Part shown: one piece after another, positions 1 through 6,956 of the stretch | Position numbering within the stretch: position 1 is the first letter of the stretch | How the letters are laid out: each line of letters opens with the position of its first letter | Origin: a bacterium 1xD42-67 | GTDB taxonomy: Bacteria; Bacillota; Clostridia; Oscillospirales; Oscillospiraceae | DNA: 64,000 nucleotides | Direction: 5' to 3' | Assembly (NCBI GenBank): GCA_003612335.1 | Contig: RAYO01000017.1 | Location: 23,302-87,301 of the forward strand | Position numbers and translations under genes: made by a program | The notes under the pieces: generated by a model | Told to the model about the DNA's origin: nothing | Databases searched by the model: none | The model's input: the letters and a program-made list of their open reading frames with translations, nothing else

Positions 1-155
1 TGCTCTGAAATCTCACGCTTTAAGGTTTCAAGTTTTTCTGTACGGCGGGCAGCGACAATCAAGTTCTTGCCCCGTTCTGCAAAGGCTTTTGCGGCTTCGT
101 ACCCAATCCCGGAGCTGGCCCCGGTAATGACTGTGTATTTTTTTGTCTGCTCCAT
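1..155 (-). CDS. Short-chain dehydrogenase/reductase, N-terminal fragment (cut by window edge)
   Basis: Only the first 51 or so codons are inside the window; the gene runs off the left edge. The start reads MEQTKKYTVITGASSGIGYE, which has the classical SDR nucleotide-binding motif (T-G-A-S-S-G-I-G) at the N-terminus, followed by a beta-alpha unit ending in AARR, typical of NADP-preferring members. The ATG at 153-155 is preceded by a GAGGAA ribosome-binding site. It is divergent from a MerR gene and has a MerR-type promoter, so it is very likely the target of that regulator. The substrate cannot be told from this piece. Confidence 0.85.
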   Translation of the reverse strand, partial: MEQTKKYTVITGASSGIGYEAAKAFAERGKNLIVAARRTEKLETLKREISE

Positions 156-187
156 TTGAAATTCCTCCATTCATCAGGTATAATGAG

Positions 188-218
188 AGCATACAATGTA
201 GAGTAAACTCTATGTCAA
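188..218 (-). promoter_or_regulatory. MerR-type promoter with 19-bp spacer and embedded operator
   Basis: On the minus strand a -35 TTGACA (213-218) and a -10 TATGCT (188-193) are separated by 19 bp, longer than the usual 17. The palindrome TAGAGTAAACTCTA (199-212) fills most of the spacer. This is the signature layout of promoters that MerR-family activators untwist. It points at the dehydrogenase gene and lies in the divergent gap beside the MerR gene. Confidence 0.85.
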
Positions 219-236
219 GAGGATGGGGGGATTTTT

Positions 237-614
237 TTGGATTACTCCATTGGAGAATTTTCAAAGGTTACGGGGCTGGGGATACATACCCTGCGCTACT
301 ATGAGCATGAGAGCCTGATTATCCCGTTACGAAACGCCAGCAACCGCCGCCGCTATTCGGAAAAAGATATTGCGTGGATTGCTTTCATCAAGCGTCTGAA
401 AGAAACAGGGATGCCAATCAAGGAAATCAAGAGATATGCGGTGCTTCGGGCCGAAGGGGACGATACCCTTTCAGAACGTATGGAGATGCTGGTGCAGCAT
501 CGTCAATCTCTGAATGAGCAGATTAGGCAGTTGCAGGAGCATGCGGCCAAGCTGGACGAAAAGATTGCTTTTTACCAGCAGGAGATTAATAAGATTACAG
601 ATGCCGCAAATTGA
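237..614 (+). CDS. MerR family transcriptional regulator
   Basis: A 125-residue protein with the MerR N-terminal winged helix (SIGEFSKVTGLGIHTLRYYE at residues 4-23), the NRRRYSEKDI segment, and a C-terminal coiled coil (about 75-118). That coil is the usual dimerisation helix; it is short and has no cysteine cluster, so metal sensing is unlikely and a redox or small-molecule effector is more plausible. The start is TTG at 237 behind an AGGATGGGGGG purine run. The gene is divergent from the dehydrogenase and probably controls it through the 19-bp-spacer promoter at 188-218. Its last 20 bases overlap the 3' end of the convergent radical SAM gene. Confidence 0.9.
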   Translation: MDYSIGEFSKVTGLGIHTLRYYEHESLIIPLRNASNRRRYSEKDIAWIAFIKRLKETGMPIKEIKRYAVLRAEGDDTLSERMEMLVQHRQSLNEQIRQLQEHAAKLDEKIAFYQQEINKITDAAN

Positions 615-1530
615 CGCGGTACTCCCGCAAATCATCTTCTTTCACGGTTTCGATGATTTTGTCAAGTGCTGCGGCAAGAGTGTCCTTATCCTCCGGCAAG
701 GTTCCTTGAAACTGAAATGCGTTTGATGCGCCTAAAGCGGCAAATTGCGTGGGTATTTCCAGGTTTTCAAGTAGAGTGCGAATTTCCTTGTATTTTTCAA
801 TCTCACTTTCTTCTTTCCATTTACCGCGCTGAATTTCCTTGTAAAGCTCCGATTCCGGGTAAATAGTCAGCATATTGACGCCAATGAGTGTCGGATGAAG
901 CTGATTACAAACGTCAGCGGTGGCCTTTGCTCCGATCTCACCACGTCCAGCGCCGGAGATGCTTACCAAATAGAAGAAGCTGTAATGAATACCGGCCCGG
1001 TCTAACCGCTGGCATTGTTTCACAATATCAGCAGCGGCATAACCCTTATTCATAAATTTCAGGGCTTCATCATCGCCGGTTTCAATTCCGATTGTCAATC
1101 CGTCATATCCGGCCCGATGGAGGGAAACCAATTCCTCGTTCGATTTCAGCATAACATCAGTAATTCTTGCAAAGCAGCCAATCGTTTTGATTGAGGGAAC
1201 ATACTGCCGGATCAAGTCAGCGATTGCCATGAGCCGCTCATACTTCAAAACAAAAGGATTTGCCCCGGTCAGAAAAGCCCTCTGGATGCGCTGTGGCCTG
1301 GGTATTCCCTGCAAGCAGGCAGTCAGCATCGCAATAGGGTCTGTACTCCAAAGCTGCGCCTCCTGCAAGTCACTCTCTACATCTTCCAGGGGGGACATTC
1401 TGAATTTGAACGGCAAATCGTTATAGAGCGTACAGAATTTGCATTTATGATGGGTACAGCCTGCTGTTACTTCAAGTAACAGCGATGAAGCCTCATAAGG
1501 TGGCCTCCATATCGTTCCAGTGTAGTGCAT
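595..1530 (-). CDS. Radical SAM protein
   Basis: A 311-residue radical SAM enzyme. The cluster-binding cysteines are near the N-terminus in TAGCTHHKCKFCTLY, a CX4CX2C spacing and not the textbook CX3CX2C. The downstream GIETGDDEALKFMNKGY stretch resembles the SAM-binding region of Elp3/HemN-like radical SAM folds (COG1032 type). I chose the internal ATG at 1528-1530 because AGGAGG lies just upstream; the longer reading from 1557 would put that site inside the coding region. The gene is divergent from an HxlR regulator, and the two probably share an operator region. The substrate is unknown. Confidence 0.85.
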   Translation of the reverse strand: MHYTGTIWRPPYEASSLLLEVTAGCTHHKCKFCTLYNDLPFKFRMSPLEDVESDLQEAQLWSTDPIAMLTACLQGIPRPQRIQRAFLTGANPFVLKYERLMAIADLIRQYVPSIKTIGCFARITDVMLKSNEELVSLHRAGYDGLTIGIETGDDEALKFMNKGYAAADIVKQCQRLDRAGIHYSFFYLVSISGAGRGEIGAKATADVCNQLHPTLIGVNMLTIYPESELYKEIQRGKWKEESEIEKYKEIRTLLENLEIPTQFAALGASNAFQFQGTLPEDKDTLAAALDKIIETVKEDDLREYRVNLRHL

Positions 1531-1555
1531 AGTAGAACCTCCTTGTTTTTTTGCC

Positions 1556-1635
1556 ATTATATCATGGTACAGAGAAAATAAAAGTACGATACTTTTTTGT
1601 AGTACCTTGTTTTTTGACCGTAAGGGCGATATAAT
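1556..1635. promoter_or_regulatory. Divergent promoters flanking an HxlR-type operator candidate
   Basis: A minus-strand -10 TATAAT (1556-1561) faces the radical SAM gene. A plus-strand -35 TTGTTT (1607-1612) and -10 TATAAT (1630-1635), spaced 17 bp, face the HxlR gene. Between them lies the inverted repeat AAAGTA-CGA-TACTTT (1581-1595) followed by GTAGTAC, which fits the short GTAC-rich dyads bound by HxlR/HypR-like regulators. Assignment of the operator to HxlR is inferred from position. Confidence 0.65.
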
Positions 1636-1656
1636 GCCATCAGGAGGTTATGGAAC

Positions 1657-2019
1657 ATGAGGAAAACCGAAACGGCAATCCAGCGGTGTAAAACTATGTC
1701 AACGCTCCAAAAAATCTTGGGGGGTAAGTGGAAACTTGAAATACTCTACTATATCGCCTTCAATGACATCCATAGATTTGGAGAGCTGCGCCGCCAGCTT
1801 GGTGAAATTACAGAGTCATCCCTGACAAAACAGCTTCGGGAATTAGAAGCCGATGGATTTTTGATCCGGCATGACTTCAAGGAGATTCCGCCGAGAGTGG
1901 AATACACTCTATCCGATTTAGGTAAGAGTTTTATTGATGTGATTGATTACATGAAACAGTGGGGAGATCGCAACTTACCTGATGTTATCCAAGAGGGAAC
2001 GCTATCAGAGCAAGCATAG
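1657..2019 (+). CDS. HxlR family transcriptional regulator
   Basis: A 120-residue MarR-like winged-helix protein of the HxlR family: C11 near the N-terminus, then LGGKWKLEILYYI, FGELRR, ITESSLTKQLRELEADGFLIR (recognition helix) and PRVEYTLSDLGKSF (wing). HxlR/YodB/HypR relatives sense electrophiles through an N-terminal cysteine, and the single cysteine here sits in the matching place. CAGGAGG precedes the ATG. The gene is divergent from the radical SAM gene, which is its likely target. Confidence 0.9.
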   Translation: MRKTETAIQRCKTMSTLQKILGGKWKLEILYYIAFNDIHRFGELRRQLGEITESSLTKQLRELEADGFLIRHDFKEIPPRVEYTLSDLGKSFIDVIDYMKQWGDRNLPDVIQEGTLSEQA

Positions 2020-2071
2020 GGAGTGTGGCCACACTCCCGAAAAACGGCCCCTTTTGGCCCTGCCGGGCCGT
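2019..2071. repeat. Perfect 20-bp palindrome followed by a second inverted repeat
   Basis: GGGAGTGTGGCCACACTCCC occupies 2019-2038, starting on the last base of the HxlR stop. Downstream, ACGGCCC (2044-2050) pairs with GGGCCGT (2065-2071). These can act as a terminator for the HxlR gene, although the trailing T run comes only after CCG. They may also be a protein-binding or transfer-related site of the mobile element. Confidence 0.5.
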
Positions 2072-2156
2072 GTCCGTTTTTGCTTGTTGGGATAGTCCCA
2101 AACCCTTATTGAGTGTAACGGCTTTATAAATACATCCTCGAAAGGTATGATAGAAA

Positions 2157-3404
2157 ATGGATGATAACCTTGTGTCTTTGAGCAAACTTCAAAGCGATAT
2201 ACAATCCATGAAGTTCCTCTCGGTATTTCTAAAACATGAACAGCGAGATCAACTAAAAAAGATGGAAGATCAAGTAAAAGATATGATTTTACAAGCAACA
2301 TCTTTTAATGATCGGTTCTCGCCCTATGGTTGGTGTGCATATGACAGTATGAGTTCTTCGCTAATAAGAAACGCAAATGTAGCTTTTGAACAAGGTGGAT
2401 CAGCGGAAGCTGAACAAGTTTTGATTAACTATTATAAATCTGATGTCCGTGAAATCACGCATTGGATTAAGAATAGTTCAGAAGCCTTTGCGGTGCGATA
2501 CGATTTACTGAAAAAGTTTTTTGAAGATCATTTTGCAGAACGTTATCACGCAAGTATTCCACTCGGGTTAATCATTATAGACGGTGCTGTGAATGATTTT
2601 ACAAAAAGACAGGGCTTTTTTGCTGAAGGTACAACTGTTGACGCATGGGATTGCTTAGTTGGATGTAGCGACGGCCTGACGAAGTTAAAAAGTATTTTTA
2701 CCAAAAACCGTACAAAAACGAATACGGAAGCCATTACACTCCCATATCGAAATGGCATTCTTCATGGGCGCGATCTAAACTATGCTAACGAATATGTTGC
2801 TTGTAAGTGCGTTGCATTGATGTTTGCTGTTGCTGACTGGATGAAAATGAAAAGCAGTGAGAGTGATCGAAAGGCCAAATATGAAAAGTCGATTACTCAT
2901 GTCCCCATAAAAGAAATCTTAGCAAAATCGGAAGAAAACAAGCAGATACAGAAAGAAATTGCATCATGGGAAAAGAAAGTGGTTACGGTTGGAAAAGATA
3001 TTCCCGCCAATGGTACACAAGAAAACTATGAAGAATATCCATACATTGCAGCTGTAATCGAAATGTTATCTGCCTGGAAAAATAAAAACTACGGGAAGCT
3101 GTCCAGCTACTTGCAAAAAATGTTTCCTGGTAATATTTCGTGTGGAAAGAGGGCAGGGGAATGTAGGAAGTTTTTTGAAAATAAAATACTTAAAACATTT
3201 GAACTTGTCGAAATTGAAGAACGTGCATGTGCTTTGTCAAAAGTGGCTGTTAAAGTATCTTGGACAGACAAGGGGAAAGAGAAAGAAGCTATCTTGACTT
3301 TTGGATGTGTATATAAAGGCATTGACGGTTGTGTTGGGCTTCCGTGGAGAAATGACGGCGAGTGGATATTAAATCCATGGGATATTCGAGGATTGTATCT
3401 ATAG
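2157..3404 (+). CDS. Hypothetical cargo protein with HEPN-like Rx4H motif
   Basis: A 415-residue soluble protein of no family I recognise. It is visibly AT-rich compared with both its element and the chromosome, which suggests recent transfer. Residues 1-130 are mostly helical and charged. Residues 195-230 read LPYRNGILHGRDLNYANEYV and onward, with R198-N-x3-H203, the RN-x3-H form of the Rx4-6H motif of HEPN ribonucleases, followed by a hydrophobic helix as in HEPN folds. Residues 240-290 are a lysine/glutamate-rich linker, and 300-415 look like a separate small domain ending in GLPWRNDGEWILNPWDI. No partner antitoxin or nucleotidyltransferase is adjacent. A nuclease or defence role is an inference from one motif. 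Confidence 0.55.
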   Translation: MDDNLVSLSKLQSDIQSMKFLSVFLKHEQRDQLKKMEDQVKDMILQATSFNDRFSPYGWCAYDSMSSSLIRNANVAFEQGGSAEAEQVLINYYKSDVREITHWIKNSSEAFAVRYDLLKKFFEDHFAERYHASIPLGLIIIDGAVNDFTKRQGFFAEGTTVDAWDCLVGCSDGLTKLKSIFTKNRTKTNTEAITLPYRNGILHGRDLNYANEYVACKCVALMFAVADWMKMKSSESDRKAKYEKSITHVPIKEILAKSEENKQIQKEIASWEKKVVTVGKDIPANGTQENYEEYPYIAAVIEMLSAWKNKNYGKLSSYLQKMFPGNISCGKRAGECRKFFENKILKTFELVEIEERACALSKVAVKVSWTDKGKEKEAILTFGCVYKGIDGCVGLPWRNDGEWILNPWDIRGLYL

Positions 3405-3483
3405 CATCTGAAAATGGGAGTAACTTTTTATACCAGCCCTTAATTTAACATTCCAACTGATAGCCTCAAATCAGCCCATCGGC

Positions 3484-3756
3484 CTACGCATTTAGGCCCT
3501 ATCCAACGCCCTATTTCCAAGGCTTTCAGACGGCGGTCGTACAAGGGGTAATACGATTTGGCCTGCGCCCTCAAAAACGAGGTTCTAAATGCGTAGAAAC
3601 GGACAAAAAGCCAGGACAGGAGGCCGATACCCCGGGCGCTCCTGTCCTGGCTTCTGCTGGACTGTGAAACTGTGCTGTTACGCAAGAGGGCCGTGGCCCT
3701 CTTGCGGCACCCGCAGAAACCGTACACCCGCTTCGCGTCTGTACGGTTTCTGCGGG
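3484..3756. repeat. Field of large inverted repeats, possible oriT of the mobile element
   Basis: The 522-base gap 3405-3926 holds no convincing intact gene but four nested dyads. CTACGCATTTAG (3484-3495) pairs with CTAAATGCGTAG (3585-3596). AGCCAGGACAGGA (3609-3621) pairs with 3640-3652. CGCAAGAGGGCC (3681-3692) pairs with 3695-3706. A 17-bp arm starting CCCGCAGAAACC (3710-3726) pairs perfectly with 3740-3756. Such stacked hairpins beside a replication initiator fit the transfer or replication origin of an integrative conjugative element. No relaxase or MobC gene is in the window. Confidence 0.5.
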
Positions 3757-3785
3757 TTAGATAACATCCATGATAACCCCCGCTG

Positions 3786-4316
3786 CTATTTGACCTCCCT
3801 GCCTCTCCCTTCCGTTCCATTCCCTTCCAGCGGCTTTGCCGCTCGTTTCCCAAGGAACGGATAGGAAAGGAATGGGTAATTGATTAATCTTTACTTGATT
3901 TTTCTTTATTTACTTCTATCTTTATTTTATTGCGTTGGATTATCCAACGTAGGGTTTTCCAACATTGGATTTTCCGATGCCGGTTTTTCCAACGCTGGTA
4001 AATCAAACGCTAACTGCGGTTCTTCGTAGATGGTGTACTCCGCTCTCCGCAACCGTCCCCGACTGTCCCGTTCCCTTGCCCGCACGATATACCCGGCCTG
4101 TTCTAGTTCATGGACAGCCTGACGGATGGTATCAATCTGCTCCCGGTTGATGTAGGCCAGCCCTTGCAGGGTGTAATCCCACTTTTCCGGGAGACTAAGC
4201 ATCTGCGACAGCAGGCCCTTGGCCTTTAGGGACAACTCCCGGTTTCGCAGGTGGTGGTTGGACATGACGGTGTAATCTGTAGTTTTCTTGACATGAAATA
4301 CTGGCATGGTATTCAC
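3786..4316 (-). pseudogene. Decayed replication initiator-like gene (HTH N-terminal half intact)
   Basis: The readable part, 3927-4316, encodes 129 residues: PVFHVKKTTDYTVMSNHHLR, then SLKAKGLLSQMLSLPEKWDY and a winged helix (INREQIDTIRQAVHELEQAGYIVR). This is the N-terminal helix-turn-helix domain of the RepA/replisome-organiser-like proteins of gut conjugative elements. It ends in a proline/asparagine repeat (ENPMLENPTLDNPTQ) at a TAA. The same frame continues beyond that stop with three further stops and then recognisable-looking text (NYPFLSYPF, GKRAAKPLEGNGTE) to about 3786, after which it dissolves into the hairpin field. The C-terminal domain is gone. The GTG start at 4314-4316 has AAGGA seven bases upstream. 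Confidence 0.65.
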
Positions 4317-4346
4317 ATCTCATTCCTTTGCAATTCATAATTTGGA

Positions 4347-4375
4347 TTGACATAAGTCTCACTTTCTGCTATACT
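4347..4375 (+). promoter_or_regulatory. Promoter of the XRE-recombinase pair
   Basis: TTGACA (4347-4352) and TATACT (4370-4375) are separated by exactly 17 bp, a near-consensus vegetative promoter. It lies in the gap that also serves the oppositely oriented replication gene and drives the regulator at 4401. Confidence 0.8.
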
Positions 4376-4400
4376 ATTAGTACGACAGGAGGTGAGCAAA

Positions 4401-4757
4401 TTGAGCGATATAGGCGCAAGAATGAGAACGCTCCGAGAGGGTATCGGGTTGTCCCAAGCAAAATTTGGTAAGATTGCGGGCATCCCCCAGGCCACTATTA
4501 ACCGATATGAAACGGGCTACTCCGCCGCTCCAATCAAGGTGCTGATCTGGTATGCGGATTACTTTGACGTGTCTTTGGATTATATCTGCTGCCGCACCGA
4601 CAAGCCACAGGGCAGACTGTACGAGTTCAAGCCGAAAATTCTGGAGGAAGATAAGGATATGAAGCGGTTTGTGGAGATGTGCTTTGACCCTGCCTCACCT
4701 ATGAATGACCGTTTGAAAAAGGCCATCGTTGAAATGCTGGAGGGGGTGAAAGAGTGA
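4401..4757 (+). CDS. XRE/Cro-type helix-turn-helix regulator
   Basis: A 118-residue protein whose first 60 residues are a Cro/CI HTH: IGARMRTLREGIGLSQAKFGK, then IPQATINRYETGYSAAPIKVL and YADYFDVSLDYICCRTD. The C-terminal half is a short acidic and basic helix pair. I prefer the TTG at 4401: the AGGAGG at 4387-4392 lies eight bases upstream of it, whereas the GTG at 4392 overlaps that ribosome-binding site. The stop overlaps the recombinase start (GTGA), so the two are translationally coupled, and the regulator probably governs excision. Confidence 0.85.
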   Translation: MSDIGARMRTLREGIGLSQAKFGKIAGIPQATINRYETGYSAAPIKVLIWYADYFDVSLDYICCRTDKPQGRLYEFKPKILEEDKDMKRFVEMCFDPASPMNDRLKKAIVEMLEGVKE

Positions 4758-6268
4758 ACATCGTGATTTACGCCCGATATTCCAGCCACAGCCAGACAGA
4801 ACAGTCCATCGAGGGCCAGCTTCAAGCCTGCTACGAGTTCGCCAAGAACAATGGACATATCGTGATTGGCGAATATATTGACCGAGCGCAGAGCGGTACG
4901 ACAGACAGCCGGGCCGAGTTCCAGCGCATGATTGCCGACAGCGACAAGCACATTTTTGAGGGCGTTCTTGTCTATCAGCTTGACCGCTTTGCCCGGAACC
5001 GCTATGACAGCGCCATCAACAAGGCCAAGCTGAAAAAGAACGGTGTTCGGGTGATCTCTGCCAGGGAAAATATCAGCGACGATGCCAGCGGTATTTTGGT
5101 GGAGGGCGTGTTGGAGAGCATGGCCGAGTATTATTCGGCGGAGCTGTCCCAAAAGATACGGCGGGGTATGGACATCAATGCTGAAAAGTGTTTGAGCAAC
5201 GGGAGTAATCCGGGCCTTGGCTACTATGTGGACGAGGAACGCCGCTTTCATGTTGACCCGGATGGGGCCGCTGTTGTTCGGGAGATTTTCGAGATGTACG
5301 CCAGTGGAAAAACCGTCGCTGAAATCACGAAATATCTCAACGCAAAGCAGGTCAAGACCTCCCAGGGCAAGGAGTTCAACAAGAACAGCCTGCACCGGCT
5401 TTTGAGAAATAAGCGATACATCGGCTATTACATCTACAAGGACACAGAAACGCCGGGCGGTATGCCCCGTATCATCGAGGACGAGCTTTTTGAGCGAGTA
5501 CAGCATATCCTCGACCGCAACAAAAAAGCTCCCGCCCGTTCCAGGGGGCGAGAGGAATATCTGCTGACGACGAAGCTGTTCTGCGGTTACTGTCGGGAGA
5601 TGATGACCGGCTACGGCGGGACGGGAAAATCAGGGACGGCCTACCGCTATTATGCCTGCAAGAGCGCCAAGAAAAAGGCTTGCAGAAAGAAAGTTGTCAA
5701 CAAGCAGAAAATCGAGGACAGGGTAGTTTTGGAGTGCCGCAAGCTACTGACGGACAGCAATATTGAAAAAATCTCCCTTGCGGTTGCCGCCGCTTGTGAG
5801 GCCGACTATGACAGTTCCGCTATCAAGCGCATCAAGGCGGCAATTCAAGAGGCGGACACTGCCATAGAAAACCTCTGGAAAGCGTTGGAGCGTGGGCAGG
5901 CGGTGGATATGATTACCGAACGCATTGAGAAGCGCAAGCGAGAAAAGGATGATCTGCAAGGTCAGCTTGCCATTGAGATGGGGAAACAGGTCACATTTAC
6001 CGCTCCACAGATCAAAGCATTTCTCTACTCGCTGAAGCGGGGAAATGTCAACGACGAGAATAACCGCCGGGGAATGGTGAATATTTTCCTGCGGGCCATC
6101 TATCTCTATGACGATAGAATGACGCTGATCCTCAACGGCGGCGACAGGCCGATTACGATTGACGATATTCTGCTGGACGAGATAGAGGAACATTTTGAGG
6201 CAGCGGTCTCCAGTCATGTGGAGTGTTCACCGTTGATTGCGACCGCTCCACCATTGGCAGACTTGTGA
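4754..6268 (+). CDS. Large serine recombinase (site-specific integrase/excisionase)
   Basis: A 504-residue large serine recombinase. The resolvase domain has YARYSS with the nucleophilic serine near residue 10, a QTEQSIEGQ stretch and VYQLDRFARNRYD (arginines of the active site). A recombinase domain follows (about 165-265: ALGYYVDEERRF-like region, TVAEITKYLNAKQV, LHRLLRNKRYIGYY). A zinc ribbon sits at about 272-320 (LFCGYCREMM and YYACKSAKKKACRKK), then a coiled coil (about 345-405). It starts with GTG inside the stop of the XRE gene. TnpX/TndX-type enzymes of clostridial transposons share this plan and sit next to one element end, as this one does. Confidence 0.95.
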   Translation: MNIVIYARYSSHSQTEQSIEGQLQACYEFAKNNGHIVIGEYIDRAQSGTTDSRAEFQRMIADSDKHIFEGVLVYQLDRFARNRYDSAINKAKLKKNGVRVISARENISDDASGILVEGVLESMAEYYSAELSQKIRRGMDINAEKCLSNGSNPGLGYYVDEERRFHVDPDGAAVVREIFEMYASGKTVAEITKYLNAKQVKTSQGKEFNKNSLHRLLRNKRYIGYYIYKDTETPGGMPRIIEDELFERVQHILDRNKKAPARSRGREEYLLTTKLFCGYCREMMTGYGGTGKSGTAYRYYACKSAKKKACRKKVVNKQKIEDRVVLECRKLLTDSNIEKISLAVAAACEADYDSSAIKRIKAAIQEADTAIENLWKALERGQAVDMITERIEKRKREKDDLQGQLAIEMGKQVTFTAPQIKAFLYSLKRGNVNDENNRRGMVNIFLRAIYLYDDRMTLILNGGDRPITIDDILLDEIEEHFEAAVSSHVECSPLIATAPPLADL

Positions 6269-6286
6269 TCTACAAGTCTGCCTTTT
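6256..6286 (+). terminator. Terminator overlapping the recombinase stop codon
   Basis: GGCAGACTTGT (6256-6266) pairs perfectly with ACAAGTCTGCC (6272-6282) around a five-base loop, followed by TTTT. The recombinase TGA lies in the stem and loop. The mobile element must end near or soon after this point, because sequence to the right has host composition. Confidence 0.85.
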
Positions 6287-6404
6287 CGTGCTGTGACATC
6301 ACCCCCTGCCCTCGGTACGAGTTGCCTTTTCTGCTCATCCGTGCTATTTTAATAGGAGCATACCACCTTCCCCCTGGGGGGATATATATTGGAGGTGCAG
6401 CACC

Positions 6405-6815
6405 GTGGTACGAGAGATCATGCGGGACGAGGCGTTCCTTTCCCTCAAAGCGGAGCCAGTCTGTCCAGAGGACCTGCCTGCCGCCCAGGACCTGCTGGAC
6501 ACCCTGAACGCCCACAAGGACGGCTGTGTGGGCATGGCGGCCAATATGATCGGCATCAATAAGCGGATCATCGTCTTTGACAACGAGGGCAAGTATATGG
6601 TGATGTTCAACCCGGAGATCGTCAAGAGATCTGGGCCCTATGAGGCGGAGGAGGGCTGTCTCTCCCTCGCCGGCACCCGGAAGGCCAAACGCTGGCAGTC
6701 CATCAAGGTCCAGTATCAGAACGAGCGTTTCCAGCCTCGCTTCAAGACCTTCACCGGCTGGACGGCCCAGATCATCCAACACGAGATCGACCACTGCGAG
6801 GGAGTGCTGATCTGA
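6405..6815 (+). CDS. def: Peptide deformylase
   Basis: A 136-residue metalloenzyme removing the N-formyl group from nascent proteins. All three deformylase motifs are present: GMAANMIG (motif 1, with N-M in place of the common P-Q), EGCLSL with the metal-binding cysteine, and QHEIDHCEG with the two metal histidines and catalytic glutamate. It is short (typical enzymes are 150-190 residues) and ends soon after motif 3, as several clostridial forms do. The GTG start follows TTGGAGG. It is the first host-like gene right of the mobile element. Confidence 0.9.
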   Translation: MVREIMRDEAFLSLKAEPVCPEDLPAAQDLLDTLNAHKDGCVGMAANMIGINKRIIVFDNEGKYMVMFNPEIVKRSGPYEAEEGCLSLAGTRKAKRWQSIKVQYQNERFQPRFKTFTGWTAQIIQHEIDHCEGVLI

Positions 6816-6879
6816 TTCGGACTTCGGTCCCTGGTATCCCTGTTCCCACTACTTCACCGTGCTTTTGCAGTATCAAACA

Positions 6880-6937
6880 CCCTGATCTGCGGTCAGGCAT
6901 CCCCGCGGCGGCGCTGGGATGGATCAGCAGATCAGGG
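6880..6937. repeat. Inverted repeat upstream of yaaA
   Basis: CCCTGATCTGC (6880-6890) pairs perfectly with GCAGATCAGGG (6927-6937) around a 36-base interval that contains a GC-rich core. It sits in the 141-base gap between def and yaaA and lacks a T tract, so it may be a regulatory leader structure and not a terminator. Confidence 0.4.
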
Positions 6938-6956
6938 CGCTAGGAGGGCCTGATCC

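Noticed and set aside
3440..3864. Small frames on both strands within the hairpin field
   Set aside because: They arise from the inverted repeats themselves, lack ribosome-binding sites and have arginine/glycine-rich compositions.
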